This document shows, piece by piece, positions 33,461-44,392 of a stretch of 64,000 nt of DNA (position 1 is its first letter; every line of letters begins with the position of its first letter). A program made the translations under genes and the position numbers. The notes under the pieces are model-generated. The model had not been told where the DNA came from. It searched no databases and saw only the letters and a list, made by a program, of their open reading frames with translations. Source of the stretch: Lachnospiraceae bacterium (GTDB lineage: Bacteria > Bacillota > Clostridia > Lachnospirales > Lachnospiraceae); contig JAFUNC010000009.1 of assembly GCA_017473115.1 (NCBI GenBank), positions 1 to 64,000 of the forward strand, in the 5' to 3' direction.

Positions 33461-35134
33461 TTACTCTGCTAATTTTTCTAAAAATGGTGCAAGACCTTCG
33501 TGATTATTATCCGTAAACGTGATAAAACGTGCAGCAGCCTTGGCTTGCGATATTCCGTTTAGAAGAACGGTGGGATAGGCGGCGGCTTCCAACATGGGTA
33601 AATCGTTTTCGGCATCGGCAAAAGCATAGGAGTATTTAAGATCTATATTTGCGTAATCACACACAAATCGCAGCGCGGTGCCTTTGGTAGTGCCATAGGG
33701 CAAAATTTCCAAAAACCAGTCATTGGAAAAGAAGCATTGCACTTGTCCGGCACAAAGTTCTTCTACTTTAGAGCGGAAGTTTTCCAGCAATTCCCGATTG
33801 TCTAAATCGATAGCCAGAAGTTTGTAGGACTCAAGTCCTTCCTCTGCAATATCCGGAAGCAGTTCATAGTCATTTTTTACATATTCACAATAAAATGTAA
33901 CGTTTTTGTTTATGCTTTCGGTTAACACTTTGGTGTCGGAATAGGATTGCAAATGAAGCCCCATTGCTTTGGCCAGGTCGCGGATTTTAGCAATAATATC
34001 TAAGGATAATTTTGCACTATGCAACATCTCGCGATTTTTAAGTTGATAGATCTGACTTCCGTTAAAAGAAGAAATCAAAGGAGAACAGTTTTCCAGGCCC
34101 AGACGCTTTACAATCTGAATAATACTGCTGTATGCTCTTCCTGAGGAAATAACGAATACGTGTCCCTTGCGTACGCAGGCCTCCAATGCGGCTCTTGTAC
34201 GGGGAGAAATTGTTTTTTCGTCATTTAGAAGAGTACCGTCCAAGTCGAAGAATAATACGGATTTTCTATTCTTTTCGTAAGGCACATAACGGCTTAAATA
34301 GGCAGTTTTAATTTTGTCCAAAAGTTCTTCCGGAACAAACAGGTGTCCGCGACCGTTTCCTAAATCAATGTCTTTTTTGTTGGTGCCGTGAAAGTCTGAA
34401 CCACCGGTAACCAATAAATCATACTTGGCAGCCAGGCGCTTAACATAGCGTTCCTCGCTGGGAGCATAGGTACTGTAAACCGCTTCAATACCCATAAGGC
34501 CGGCTTCTTTTAATTCTGCCACTAACTTATCCAGATTGGCATCTGATAAGTGATAGAGGATGGGATGTGCAAGTACGGGAATGCCGCCTGCTTTCAATAT
34601 GAGGGAAACTGCCTGAGAAGGGGTGATTTTTTCGCGGGGAACAAAGGCTTTGCAATGGTCGCCCACATAACGTTCAAAGGCTTCTTTCATGCTTTTGACA
34701 TAACCTTTGTCCAAGAGATATCGCGCGTAATGGGCACGGGTTACTACAGCCCCTTTAAAAGTATTCATTAGGTCTTCGTAGGTGATGTCAATGCCTTGTG
34801 CGGCAAGATTTTCACACATTTTACGATTACGGTTTATGCGGGATTCCTGGAATACAATCAGGTGTTCTTGAAATTGGGGATTATAGGGATTAATATATAA
34901 GCCCAGAATATGGATGTCCCGACCGAAATATTCGGTGGACAATTCAATGCCCGGAATAATCTCAATATTTTTATCTTTGGCATATTCCATAATTTCTTCC
35001 AGACCGGCAGTGGTATCGTGGTCGGTAAGTGCAATTGCTTTTAATCCTTTGTAAATTGCCAAATCTACCAGTTCTTTCGTGGTACAGGTACCGTCGGAAT
35101 GTGTAGAATGTACATGTAAGTCAATCGCCTGCAT
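33461..35134 (-). CDS. PHP phosphoesterase fused to a HAD (Cof-type) phosphatase
   Basis: A 557-residue two-enzyme fusion. The N-terminal PHP domain (1-282) has metal ligands in DLHVHSTHSDG, LTDHDT, PGIELS and VLAHPIL and a closing GGSDFHG, the pattern of YciV/TrpH nucleoside 3',5'-bisphosphate or RNA exonuclease phosphoesterases. The C-terminal HAD domain (about 290-557) is Cof-like: FFDLDGTLLND, ISSGRA, and FADAENDLPML. Each half is a complete enzyme by motif. Joint action on a nucleotide or sugar-phosphate chain is possible. The fusion is unusual; the substrate is unknown. Confidence 0.88.
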   Translation of the reverse strand: MQAIDLHVHSTHSDGTCTTKELVDLAIYKGLKAIALTDHDTTAGLEEIMEYAKDKNIEIIPGIELSTEYFGRDIHILGLYINPYNPQFQEHLIVFQESRINRNRKMCENLAAQGIDITYEDLMNTFKGAVVTRAHYARYLLDKGYVKSMKEAFERYVGDHCKAFVPREKITPSQAVSLILKAGGIPVLAHPILYHLSDANLDKLVAELKEAGLMGIEAVYSTYAPSEERYVKRLAAKYDLLVTGGSDFHGTNKKDIDLGNGRGHLFVPEELLDKIKTAYLSRYVPYEKNRKSVLFFDLDGTLLNDEKTISPRTRAALEACVRKGHVFVISSGRAYSSIIQIVKRLGLENCSPLISSFNGSQIYQLKNREMLHSAKLSLDIIAKIRDLAKAMGLHLQSYSDTKVLTESINKNVTFYCEYVKNDYELLPDIAEEGLESYKLLAIDLDNRELLENFRSKVEELCAGQVQCFFSNDWFLEILPYGTTKGTALRFVCDYANIDLKYSYAFADAENDLPMLEAAAYPTVLLNGISQAKAAARFITFTDNNHEGLAPFLEKLAE

Positions 35135-35187
35135 AATTTCCTCCGTTTTTTGTTATCAACACAATTATAATAACACATTTTTATAAA

Positions 35188-35221
35188 AATTGCAGATGCC
35201 GTATCGATAGCATCTGCAATT
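35188..35221 (-). terminator. Intrinsic terminator of the ABC-F gene
   Basis: A perfect 12-bp stem (35188-35199 with 35210-35221), loop of 10, with a T-rich tract downstream on the minus strand. Confidence 0.75.
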
Positions 35222-35233
35222 ATTTTAACAATA

Positions 35234-36865
35234 TTAGTCTTCGCTCTTGTTTACGGAATAGATGGTACGTTTTCTTGCCATCGCATCGCTTTCCAGGTAT
35301 TCATCGTAAGTGGTAATCTTGTCAATTAAGGTACCGTTAGGAAGGATTTCCATAATGCGGTTTGCGGTAGTCTGCACAAACTGGTGGTCATGGCAGGAGA
35401 AGAGTTCCACACCGCTAAATTTAATTAAACCGTTGTTTAATGCAGTAATGGATTCCATGTCCAAGTGGTTGGTAGGTTCATCAAGGATTAAGCAGTTTGC
35501 GCCGCTAATCATCATTTTACTTAAAAGACAACGCACCTTTTCACCACCGGAAAGGACGCGGACTTTCTTAACACCGTCTTCGCCGGCAAAAAGCATTCTG
35601 CCAAGGAAACCACGAACATAGGTAATGTCCTTTACGGGGGAGTAGCCCATTAACCAGTCTGCAATGGTTAAGTCGCAGTCAAATTCTTTGGTGTTATCCT
35701 TGGGGAAATAAGCCTGTGATGTGGTTACACCCCATTTGTAAGTTCCTTCGTCCGGTTCCATTTCACCGGTAAGAATTTTAAATAATGTAGTCTTTGCAAT
35801 TTCATTGCTGCCTACGAAAGCAACCTTATCTTCACGACCTAAAATAAAGGAAATATTGTCCAGAATTTTTTCGCCGTTAATGGTCTTGCTGATGCCTTCC
35901 ACGGAAAGTACTTCGTTACCGATTTCACGCTCGGGACGGAAGTCAATGTAAGGGTACTTACGGCTGGAAGGTTTAATGGTATCCAATTCAATCTTTTCCA
36001 AAGCCTTTTTACGTGAAGTTGCCTGCTTTGATTTGGAAGCATTTGCGGAGAAACGGGAGATGAATTCCTGCAATTCCTTGATCTTTTCTTCCTTCTTCTT
36101 GTTGGCTTCTTTCATCTGCTTAATCAATAACTGGCTGGATTCGTACCAGAAATCGTAGTTTCCGGCGTATAACTGAATTTTACCGTAGTCAATGTCTGCG
36201 GTATGTGTACATACTTTATTTAAGAAATAACGGTCATGGGATACCACGATTACGGTATTCTCAAAGTTGATTAAGAATTCTTCCAACCATGCAATAGCAT
36301 CCAAATCCAAGTGGTTGGTAGGTTCGTCCAATAAAAGGATATCCGGATTACCGAACAGTGCCTTGGCAAGAAGGATTTTAACTTTTTCGTTACCACCCAA
36401 ATCGCTCATGAGAGAGTAGTGGATATCGGTTTCGATGCCAAGACCGTTTAAAAGGTTGGCTGCATTGGATTCTGCTTCCCAACCGTCCATTTCGGCAAAT
36501 TCGCCTTCCAGTTCACTGGCGCGGATACCGTCTTCATCGGTAAAGTCTTCCTTTGCATAGATTGCCTCTTTTTCTTTCATAACTTCGTAGAGGCGGGGAT
36601 TACCCATAATTACCGTATCCATTACGGTATAACTATCATATTTAAAGTGGTCCTGCTCTAAAACGGAAAGACGCTGACCGGGAGTGATGGTAATGTCACC
36701 TGTGGTGGTTTCCAATTCGCCGGAAAGCAGTTTCAGGAAAGTAGATTTTCCTGCGCCGTTTGCACCGATAAGGCCGTAGCAGTTTCCTTCGGTAAATTTA
36801 ATGTTTACTTCTTCGAATAACGCTTTTTTTCCAAAACGTAAAGATACATTGTTTGCACTAATCAT
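35234..36865 (-). CDS. ABC-F family ATPase (YkpA/YbiT-like)
   Basis: A 543-residue soluble protein with two tandem ATP-binding cassettes and no membrane helices, so an ABC-F translation factor rather than a transporter. The first cassette has Walker A GANGAGKST and ILLLDEPTNHLDLDAI; the second has LSGGEKVRCLLSKMM and CLILDEPTNHLDME. The second Walker A reads GSNEIAKTT, where the Gly before the Lys is Ala; this may be normal for the subfamily or may lower ATP use. A charged linker with AKSKQATSRKKALEKIE lies between the domains. Possible roles are ribosome protection or ribosome-state sensing. The ATG at 36865 follows GGAG. Confidence 0.92.
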   Translation of the reverse strand: MISANNVSLRFGKKALFEEVNIKFTEGNCYGLIGANGAGKSTFLKLLSGELETTTGDITITPGQRLSVLEQDHFKYDSYTVMDTVIMGNPRLYEVMKEKEAIYAKEDFTDEDGIRASELEGEFAEMDGWEAESNAANLLNGLGIETDIHYSLMSDLGGNEKVKILLAKALFGNPDILLLDEPTNHLDLDAIAWLEEFLINFENTVIVVSHDRYFLNKVCTHTADIDYGKIQLYAGNYDFWYESSQLLIKQMKEANKKKEEKIKELQEFISRFSANASKSKQATSRKKALEKIELDTIKPSSRKYPYIDFRPEREIGNEVLSVEGISKTINGEKILDNISFILGREDKVAFVGSNEIAKTTLFKILTGEMEPDEGTYKWGVTTSQAYFPKDNTKEFDCDLTIADWLMGYSPVKDITYVRGFLGRMLFAGEDGVKKVRVLSGGEKVRCLLSKMMISGANCLILDEPTNHLDMESITALNNGLIKFSGVELFSCHDHQFVQTTANRIMEILPNGTLIDKITTYDEYLESDAMARKRTIYSVNKSED

Positions 36866-37062
36866 TCTAAAAACTCCATTTCTTTCTATAAATGCTAAAT
36901 TTGCGCACCATTTCTTATTGTACATACTTTTATAAAAAAAGCAAGGAAGAATCCTTATTTTAGTTCTAATTCATTTGTTGATATTTAAAAGCGGTGCAAA
37001 GGATTAAAATCACGCCGGAGCAGACTGTTGTATAAATGAATTACTTACGAACTGTATTAAAA

Positions 37063-37090
37063 AAGGAATGCAGTATGCACTGCATTCCTT
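37063..37090 (-). terminator. Intrinsic terminator of the GGDEF gene
   Basis: A perfect 12-bp stem (37063-37074 with 37079-37090) with loop ATGC and a T run on the minus strand, 15 bases after the diguanylate cyclase stop codon. Confidence 0.85.
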
Positions 37091-37104
37091 CAATGATTTC
37101 GTAA

Positions 37105-38220
37105 TTATAAGTTCTGATCCACGACTTGATTCTTTCCGTGTCCCTTACCATAGTAGAGACGATTGTCAGCCTGCTGGATTAAGTGTTCAATTCGGTCACC
37201 GGCTTTGGCTTGTGCCACACCGAAGGTCATGGTAACACGCATTGACTGCCCACCATGTTCTACCTTGGAAGAAGAGATATTTAAGCGGATTCTTTCTGCA
37301 ATATTCTTGGCTGCTTCCAAGTCGCCTTTAATGATAATGAGAATTTCTTCGCCACCCCAACGACATACGGAATCGCAATCGCGTAACTGGGAAGTGATGG
37401 TATTTGCAACCATAACAAGAACTTTATCACCGGCGTCATGGCCGTAATTATCATTAATCTTTTTAAAGTCGTCAATGTCACCGAGAATAACGCTGAAAGG
37501 CGCATTGTCGCGTTGTAATTCGTGCATGGATACGTTTAAAACCTGCATCATGCTGCGACGGTTCGGCAACTTGGTTAAGGGATCGCGATTGGCAAACTGC
37601 TGCAATTGCTGATTTCTTTTTTCCAAAGCGGCGCTGTTGTTCTTCATTTCCCAAGTGAAAAGCAGGGAGAAGATAATCATCATAATAAAAGCGATAATCA
37701 CATTGAAAATTTCAACTAACTGTGTGGTTACGGAAGGTTCCACAATAAAAAGCGGCTTGTGGAAAAGTTCGAACAACAAAGAAGTTACGTAAGCCATCAT
37801 AGAACCAATGGAAACCAAAAAGGGAAACATTGTTTTGCCCTTAAAGTCTTTAATGGTAGAAGTAATGTAAAATATACCGGGAACCATCGCAAGGCAGTAC
37901 AGGTTAAAGCGCATAATGGTTCCGATGCAAAATGATGTAACCATTACGAATGTAATAATTTCCACGCTTGCAATAATTGTAGTAACGATATATTTTTTCT
38001 TTTTTACCAACTCCATCAACATCTGATAAATGCCGAAAGAAAGCAGGTTATATAAACACAACCAGATATTATTGTAAAAAGCAAAGAATATGGCAATCAA
38101 TACATGAATAAAAGAGATTGCTGTCATTGTATAACCCATTTTGGTGCGGTCTGAGATATATTCTTCGCCATTGATTAAGTTTTTAACATAGGTCACAAAA
38201 TTTTTAAAAAAGGCAGACAT
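37105..38220 (-). CDS. Membrane-bound diguanylate cyclase (GGDEF)
   Basis: A 371-residue protein with five or six membrane helices in the first 195 residues and a C-terminal GGDEF domain. The active site reads R-W-G-G-E-E-I, the usual variant, and RDCD five residues before it is an intact inhibitory I-site, so the enzyme should make c-di-GMP from GTP and be product-inhibited. A short coil (AALEKRNQQLQQFANRDPLTKLPNR) joins the two parts. The ATG at 38220 follows GAGGTG. It may supply c-di-GMP for the PilZ protein at 29.7 kb. Confidence 0.93.
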   Translation of the reverse strand: MSAFFKNFVTYVKNLINGEEYISDRTKMGYTMTAISFIHVLIAIFFAFYNNIWLCLYNLLSFGIYQMLMELVKKKKYIVTTIIASVEIITFVMVTSFCIGTIMRFNLYCLAMVPGIFYITSTIKDFKGKTMFPFLVSIGSMMAYVTSLLFELFHKPLFIVEPSVTTQLVEIFNVIIAFIMMIIFSLLFTWEMKNNSAALEKRNQQLQQFANRDPLTKLPNRRSMMQVLNVSMHELQRDNAPFSVILGDIDDFKKINDNYGHDAGDKVLVMVANTITSQLRDCDSVCRWGGEEILIIIKGDLEAAKNIAERIRLNISSSKVEHGGQSMRVTMTFGVAQAKAGDRIEHLIQQADNRLYYGKGHGKNQVVDQNL

Positions 38221-38543
38221 ATGTATCACCTCATTATTTTTAAATATAATTATATATAGAATATCACGTCTTTTTTAAATATAAAAGGAAGAAATTATAT
38301 ATGTGTGACAATTATATCATATTTTTGTAGTTAAAAAAATAGTATTTTTTATAAAATTGATAACAAATAAAGGAGAACCATTTAAAAATAGAGTTTACAA
38401 AAGAAAAAGGACGATATATAATTTTAATGTTGCCCTTTATGGCAATCGTAATGCTTGAGAAAAAGTGATTTTTACAAAGGATTGCAGATGTAAAAATCGG
38501 CGAAAAGAGAAAAACGGAAGTAATATAAAAGGAGGCAATTATA
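38221..38543. promoter_or_regulatory. groESL promoter region without a CIRCE element
   Basis: TTTACA (38394-38399), 17 bases, TATAAT (38417-38422) faces groES. In the leader there are two inverted repeats: TTGCC-N6-GGCAA near 38430-38445 and GATTTTTACA (38468-38477) with its exact complement at 38490-38499. The HrcA operator CIRCE (TTAGCACTC-N9-GAGTGCTAA) was looked for and is not present. AGGAGGCAATTATA before the groES ATG is the binding site. The left part of the gap holds the promoter of the minus-strand cyclase gene, not assigned. Confidence 0.6.
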
Positions 38544-40461
<1,918 letters not shown>

Positions 40462-40487
40462 TTTTTATAACAAAGGAGAAAAGTAAA

Positions 40488-41213
40488 ATGAAAAAGTTTT
40501 TAGTTGTTTTATGTGCGGCAACCATGATGTTATCACTTTGTGCATGTGGCTCAAGCAAAGAATTAATTATGGCAACCAACGCTGAATTCCCTCCTTATGA
40601 ATATCATGAGGGCGAAGAAATTGTTGGTATTGACGTAGAAATCGCTCAGGCAATTGCAAATGAAATGGGCAGAGAACTTGTAATCGAAGATATGAATTTT
40701 GACTCTATCATTATGGCTGTTACCACAGGTAAGGCTGATATTGGTGTTGCAGGTCTTACCATTACAGAAGACCGTTTGGAATCCGTTAATTTCTCAACAC
40801 CTTACACAACTGCAGCACAGGTTATCATCGTAAAAGAAGGCAGTGATATTGCTTCTCCCGACGATCTTGTAGGAAGAACAGTAGGTGTTCAGCTTGGTAC
40901 AACAGGCGACATCTATGCAGGTGATATTGAGGATGCAACCGTGGAACGTTACAACAAGGGTTATGAAGCAGTTCAGGCACTTCTTCAGGATAAGGTTGAT
41001 GCGGTTATGATCGATTCACAGCCTGCAAATGTATTCGTAGAGCAGAACGAAGGTATCTATGTAATCGATGAAGCCTTCACCTATGAAGAATATGCTATTG
41101 CAGTAGCAAAGGAAGATACAGAACTTTTGGCAGAGATCAACGCAGCAATTGCAAAACTTGAAGAGTCTGGTGAACTTCAGGCAATCATTGACAAGTACAT
41201 TGCGGCTGAATAA
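40488..41213 (+). CDS. Amino acid ABC transporter substrate-binding lipoprotein
   Basis: A 241-residue family-3 solute-binding protein. The signal ends LCAC, making Cys20 the lipid anchor. Binding-site segments include ATNAEFPPYEYH, GIDVEIAQAIANEMG, VTTGKADIGVAGLTIT and GVQLGTTGDIYAGD. Ligand is a polar amino acid; the specific one is not readable. It starts 26 bases after groEL and is followed by the permease and ATPase genes, making a complete importer. Confidence 0.93.
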   Translation: MKKFLVVLCAATMMLSLCACGSSKELIMATNAEFPPYEYHEGEEIVGIDVEIAQAIANEMGRELVIEDMNFDSIIMAVTTGKADIGVAGLTITEDRLESVNFSTPYTTAAQVIIVKEGSDIASPDDLVGRTVGVQLGTTGDIYAGDIEDATVERYNKGYEAVQALLQDKVDAVMIDSQPANVFVEQNEGIYVIDEAFTYEEYAIAVAKEDTELLAEINAAIAKLEESGELQAIIDKYIAAE

Positions 41214-41230
41214 TTACTACGGAGATTTTC

Positions 41231-41998
41231 ATGGATTTTATAATTAATTTATTAATAATTGTAAGAGATGCAATACGTTACTTTTTTACATCTTATATTC
41301 CGCAATTAATTCAGGAATTTTCAAATGATTTTTATTTGAATTTTATAAAAGAAGACCGTTGGAAATACATTGTTGACGGATTGGGAGTTACTTTACAGGT
41401 AACTCTCTTTGCCGTTTTAATCGGTATCGCTTTGGGCTTCATTGTGGCAATTATTCGTGCCACCCATGATAAAACCGGTAACTTGAAATTTTTTAACTGG
41501 ATTTGTCATATTTACCTTACCGTAATCAGAGGTACGCCGGTTCTGGTGCAACTTTTGATTATTTACTTCGTTATTTTTGGAAGTGTCCGTGTGGACAAAG
41601 TATTGGTGGCGGTAATTGCTTTCGGTATTAATTCCGGTGCGTACGTGGCAGAGATTGTCAGAGGTGGTATTATGTCCATCGATGCCGGTCAGTTTGAAGC
41701 AGGACGCAGTCTCGGTTTTAACTATACCCAGACTATGATTCATATTGTATTGCCTCAGGCTTTGAAAAACGTGCTTCCTGCTTTGGGTAATGAATTCATT
41801 GTATTGTTAAAAGAAACTTCTGTAGCGGGCTATATCGCGTTGGAAGATTTGACGAAAGGTGCGGATATTATCCGTAGCCAGACCTTTGCGCCTATGATGC
41901 CTTTGCTTGCGGTTGCGGCAATTTACCTTGCTTTTGTTATGCTGTTAAGTTGGTTGATTAAGTTGCTGGAAAGGAGGTTGCGTAACAGTGAGCGATAA
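41231..41998 (+). CDS. Amino acid ABC transporter permease
   Basis: A 255-residue inner-membrane permease of the HisMQ type with about five membrane helices. The EAA loop that docks the ATPase reads [23 protein letters not shown]. The gene has a GGAG site and overlaps the ATPase gene by 11 bases. The single permease probably works as a homodimer. Confidence 0.94.
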   Translation: MDFIINLLIIVRDAIRYFFTSYIPQLIQEFSNDFYLNFIKEDRWKYIVDGLGVTLQVTLFAVLIGIALGFIVAIIRATHDKTGNLKFFNWICHIYLTVIRGTPVLVQLLIIYFVIFGSVRVDKVLVAVIAFGINSGAYVAEIVRGGIMSIDAGQFEAGRSLGFNYTQTMIHIVLPQALKNVLPALGNEFIVLLKETSVAGYIALEDLTKGADIIRSQTFAPMMPLLAVAAIYLAFVMLLSWLIKLLERRLRNSER

Positions 41999-42776
41999 GA
42001 AAAGATTACAGATGGAAGAAATGAAAGCTGTTTGGGAAGCCTCCGGAGCACCTTTGATTCAGGTAAAGGACTTGGAAAAGCATTTCGACGATTTACATGC
42101 ATTAAACGGCGTATCAGTAGATATTAACAAGGGTGATGTTGTATTTGTAGTAGGACCCTCCGGTTCCGGTAAGAGTACTTTTTTACGCTGTTTAAACCGT
42201 TTGGAAGAGCCTACGGCAGGGGAGATTTTATTTGAAGGAATCAATATCACCAATAAAATGACTGACATTAATCTGCATCGTCAGAAGATGGGTATGGTAT
42301 TCCAGCAGTTTAATTTGTTCCCGCATATGACCATTATGAAGAATCTAACCTTAGGACCTATGAAACTTCAGAATATGTCCAAAGAAGCGGCAGAAGCACA
42401 GGCAATGCAACTTTTGGAACGTGTAGGTTTGGCGGACAGAGCGGATGCTTATCCCAATCAGTTGTCCGGTGGGCAGAAACAGCGTATTGCTATCGTGCGC
42501 GCACTTTGCATGAAACCTGATGTAATGTTGTTTGACGAGCCTACTTCAGCACTTGACCCTGAAATGGTTGGTGAAGTTCTTGCGGTTATGCGTGATTTGG
42601 CAGAAGAAAAGATGACCATGGTAGTTGTCACCCATGAAATGGCATTTGCGAAGGAAGTTGCCAGCCGGGTAATTTTTATGGCTGACGGTAAAATTGTGGA
42701 AGAAGCAGCGCCTGCGGAATTCTTTGAAAATCCCAAGACGGAGAGATTACAGAACTTCCTGGCGAAAGTGCTATAG
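41988..42776 (+). CDS. Amino acid ABC transporter ATP-binding protein
   Basis: A 262-residue GlnQ-type ATPase with Walker [11 protein letters not shown]-loop [10 protein letters not shown], signature [15 protein letters not shown] and Walker [13 protein letters not shown]. It uses a GTG start behind AGGAGG, inside the end of the permease gene. A N-terminal extension of about 25 residues precedes the ABC domain, a small departure from the usual length of about 240. Confidence 0.95.
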   Translation: MSDKKRLQMEEMKAVWEASGAPLIQVKDLEKHFDDLHALNGVSVDINKGDVVFVVGPSGSGKSTFLRCLNRLEEPTAGEILFEGINITNKMTDINLHRQKMGMVFQQFNLFPHMTIMKNLTLGPMKLQNMSKEAAEAQAMQLLERVGLADRADAYPNQLSGGQKQRIAIVRALCMKPDVMLFDEPTSALDPEMVGEVLAVMRDLAEEKMTMVVVTHEMAFAKEVASRVIFMADGKIVEEAAPAEFFENPKTERLQNFLAKVL

Positions 42777-42848
42777 TAAAAATACGTAAAGTATGCAGAG
42801 CAGAGATAAAAGTATGCCTGCACCGAAAGAAGAATAAGTAAAACGATA

Positions 42849-42883
42849 AAACCTTGGAAATGAATGTTTCCAAGGTTTTTTAT
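42849..42883 (+). terminator. Intrinsic terminator of the amino acid transporter unit
   Basis: A perfect 12-bp stem (42849-42860 with 42867-42878) with a T run, about 70 bases after the ATPase stop codon. Confidence 0.9.
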
Positions 42884-42930
42884 ATCGAGAGTTCTTGTGA
42901 GAAGAGGCTTTTCTTTTTTATAAAAAGGTG

Positions 42931-42979
42931 TTGACTTCCGGAAAAGAGAGTTGTAACATACGAATAAGCAATATATTGC
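42931..42979 (+). promoter_or_regulatory. Promoter and palindromic operator of the marR-flavodoxin unit
   Basis: TTGACT (42931-42936) and TAACAT (42954-42959) are separated by 17 bases. A perfect 12-bp palindrome GCAATATATTGC lies at 42968-42979, at the expected transcript start and 19 bases before the MarR ATG. MarR proteins usually repress their own promoter through such palindromes, so autoregulation is likely. Confidence 0.6.
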
Positions 42980-42998
42980 ATAAATGGAGGGAAGAGAA

Positions 42999-43463
42999 AT
43001 GAATGCATCAGAAATTGTGCAAATGATGGATCACAGATATGCTTTGTTTGGTTTGTTTTTTGCATTCCATAACAGACTTCAGGCGGTAGGAGATTCCTTT
43101 TATGAAGAAATTACCTGCAAACAGTTTTTCTTGCTGGCGTGCATGAATCTTTATCCGGAAGAAGCGCCGACGGCGAATGAACTGGCTAAAACAATGGGAT
43201 GTTCCAGACAGAATGTGAAAGAAATCTTGAACAGTTTGGAAAAGAAACAGTTTGTCCGTTTGGAAACCGATGAAAGTGATAAAAGAAAGAAGAGAGTATA
43301 TTTGACCGAACAGGCAAAACTTATGGGAACTAAGTACCAGCAGAAGGAAATTGAGTTTTTAGAACATTTATATGAAGGTGTTTCAGACGAGGAAGTAGAC
43401 AGTGCTTACAGCATTATTTCAAAGATAGAAGATAATTTAAAAAGAATGGAGGAAATATTATAA
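42999..43463 (+). CDS. MarR-family transcriptional regulator
   Basis: A 154-residue MarR-type winged-helix protein. The HTH is TANELAKTMGCSRQNVKEILNSL (split) and the wing is VRLETDESDKRKKRVYLT, both standard. The ATG at 42999 follows GGAGGG; an in-frame ATG 15 bases earlier overlaps that site. The flavodoxin gene begins two bases after its stop codon, so it probably controls the flavodoxin and itself in response to a small molecule, redox or metal signal. Confidence 0.9.
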   Translation: MNASEIVQMMDHRYALFGLFFAFHNRLQAVGDSFYEEITCKQFFLLACMNLYPEEAPTANELAKTMGCSRQNVKEILNSLEKKQFVRLETDESDKRKKRVYLTEQAKLMGTKYQQKEIEFLEHLYEGVSDEEVDSAYSIISKIEDNLKRMEEIL

Positions 43464-43465
43464 TT

Positions 43466-43993
43466 ATGAAAACAATCGTAATTTACAATTCACAGACCGG
43501 TTTTACAAAGCGCTATGCGGAATGGATTGCAGAAAAAAGCGGTGCCGACTGCATGGAATTAAGTGCGGCAAGAAAGAAAAAATTAGATGAATACGATGCT
43601 ATTGTTTACGGTGGCTGGGCCTGTGCCGGAAGCATAAGTAAAATAGGCTGGTTTAAAGGAAATATAAACAAGTGGAAAGGTAAGAAACTGATTGCGTTTT
43701 GTGTCGGCGGAAGTCCTATAGATAATCCGGAAATAGAACCGACGCTTGTAAAGTTGTTTACGGAAGAAGAAAAGAAGAGAGTAAGTGTGTTTTATTGCCC
43801 GGGTGGATTTAATTACGAGAAAATGTCCGCTGCATCAAAGTTGATGATGAAGGTGTTTATTAAAACATTGAAGGCTAAAAAAGATAAAACAGAAGAGGAA
43901 GAATATATGATTAAAATGATTTCGTCATCTTATGATATTTCGGATGCGAAATATATTGAACCTATTTTGGAATGTCTGAATGGCAAATGTTAA
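43466..43993 (+). CDS. Flavodoxin-domain protein
   Basis: A 175-residue flavodoxin-like protein. The FMN phosphate loop reads YNSQTGFTKRYAEWIA and the second flavin contact Y-G-G-W-A-C-A-G-S-I near residue 50. The C-terminal half (residues 120-175, Lys-rich) is unlike short flavodoxins and closer to the flavodoxin domain (PF12724) of menaquinone-dependent protoporphyrinogen oxidase-type proteins. It is co-transcribed with marR. Electron-donor partner unknown. Confidence 0.85.
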   Translation: MKTIVIYNSQTGFTKRYAEWIAEKSGADCMELSAARKKKLDEYDAIVYGGWACAGSISKIGWFKGNINKWKGKKLIAFCVGGSPIDNPEIEPTLVKLFTEEEKKRVSVFYCPGGFNYEKMSAASKLMMKVFIKTLKAKKDKTEEEEYMIKMISSSYDISDAKYIEPILECLNGKC

Positions 43994-44087
43994 AAGCAAT
44001 TTGCGGTTGTTTTTTAAATAATTTATAGATAGTTGTTTTATTATTTTGTTTGTATTTAGCATTTTTTATTTTTTTATCAAAAAGTAA

Positions 44088-44116
44088 TTGACAACAGAAA
44101 AACAAAGTGCTATTTT
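44088..44116 (+). promoter_or_regulatory. Promoter of the T-box transcript
   Basis: TTGACA (44088-44093), 17 bases, then TATTTT (44111-44116). It lies immediately upstream of the T-box leader, about 470 bases before the coding start. Confidence 0.6.
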
Positions 44117-44119
44117 TAA

Positions 44120-44392
44120 TTTTGTAAAAGGCAATGACGAAGAAGACCCGGAAGTGCTGATTTTCAGAGAGTCATCGGTTGGTGTGAGGTGACAGTCAAG
44201 TATCCAAGTGGTTATCCCTTCTGAGCCGGAGTCCCGAACGCAGATAACTGCCAGTAGACGATTCCCGTGATGTCGCGTTAAGACAAAAGACTTGATGGAG
44301 TCTGCGAGAGGTGTTATGAACACAATTTGAGTGGTACCGCGGGTAGAATGTTACTCGTCTCAAAGAAATCTTTGAGACGGGTTTTTTTGTTT
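44120..44392 (+). ncRNA. T-box leader (tRNA-sensing riboswitch)
   Basis: A full T-box leader. Stem I shows the conserved A-G-A-G-A-G motif, GGTTGGTG and the CTTCTGAGC segment before its lower 3-prime side. The T-box sequence TGGTACCGCGG lies at 44332-44342; GAGT (44329-44332) pairs with ACTC (44353-44356) to form the antiterminator. A 13-bp terminator (44353-44365 with 44370-44382) and T run compete with it. Uncharged tRNA would stop termination. The specifier region reads GTGGTTATCCCTTCTGAGC, and TGG, GTT, TAT or ATC could be the codon; I cannot choose without folding. It precedes a HTH-cupin-acyl-CoA synthetase gene, not an aminoacyl-tRNA synthetase. Confidence 0.93.
44353..44389 (+). terminator. 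T-box intrinsic terminator
   Basis: A 13-bp stem (44353-44365 with 44370-44382, one G-T pair) with a seven-base T run. Its left arm overlaps the antiterminator pairing region, so it is the regulated terminator of the T-box leader. Confidence 0.9.

Noticed and set aside
38221-38543. CIRCE operator for HrcA
   Set aside because: The required TTAGCACTC and GAGTGCTAA arms are not present anywhere in this gap.
44066-44323. Minus-strand 85-codon frame
   Set aside because: It is antisense to the T-box Stem I region, which has strong independent support.
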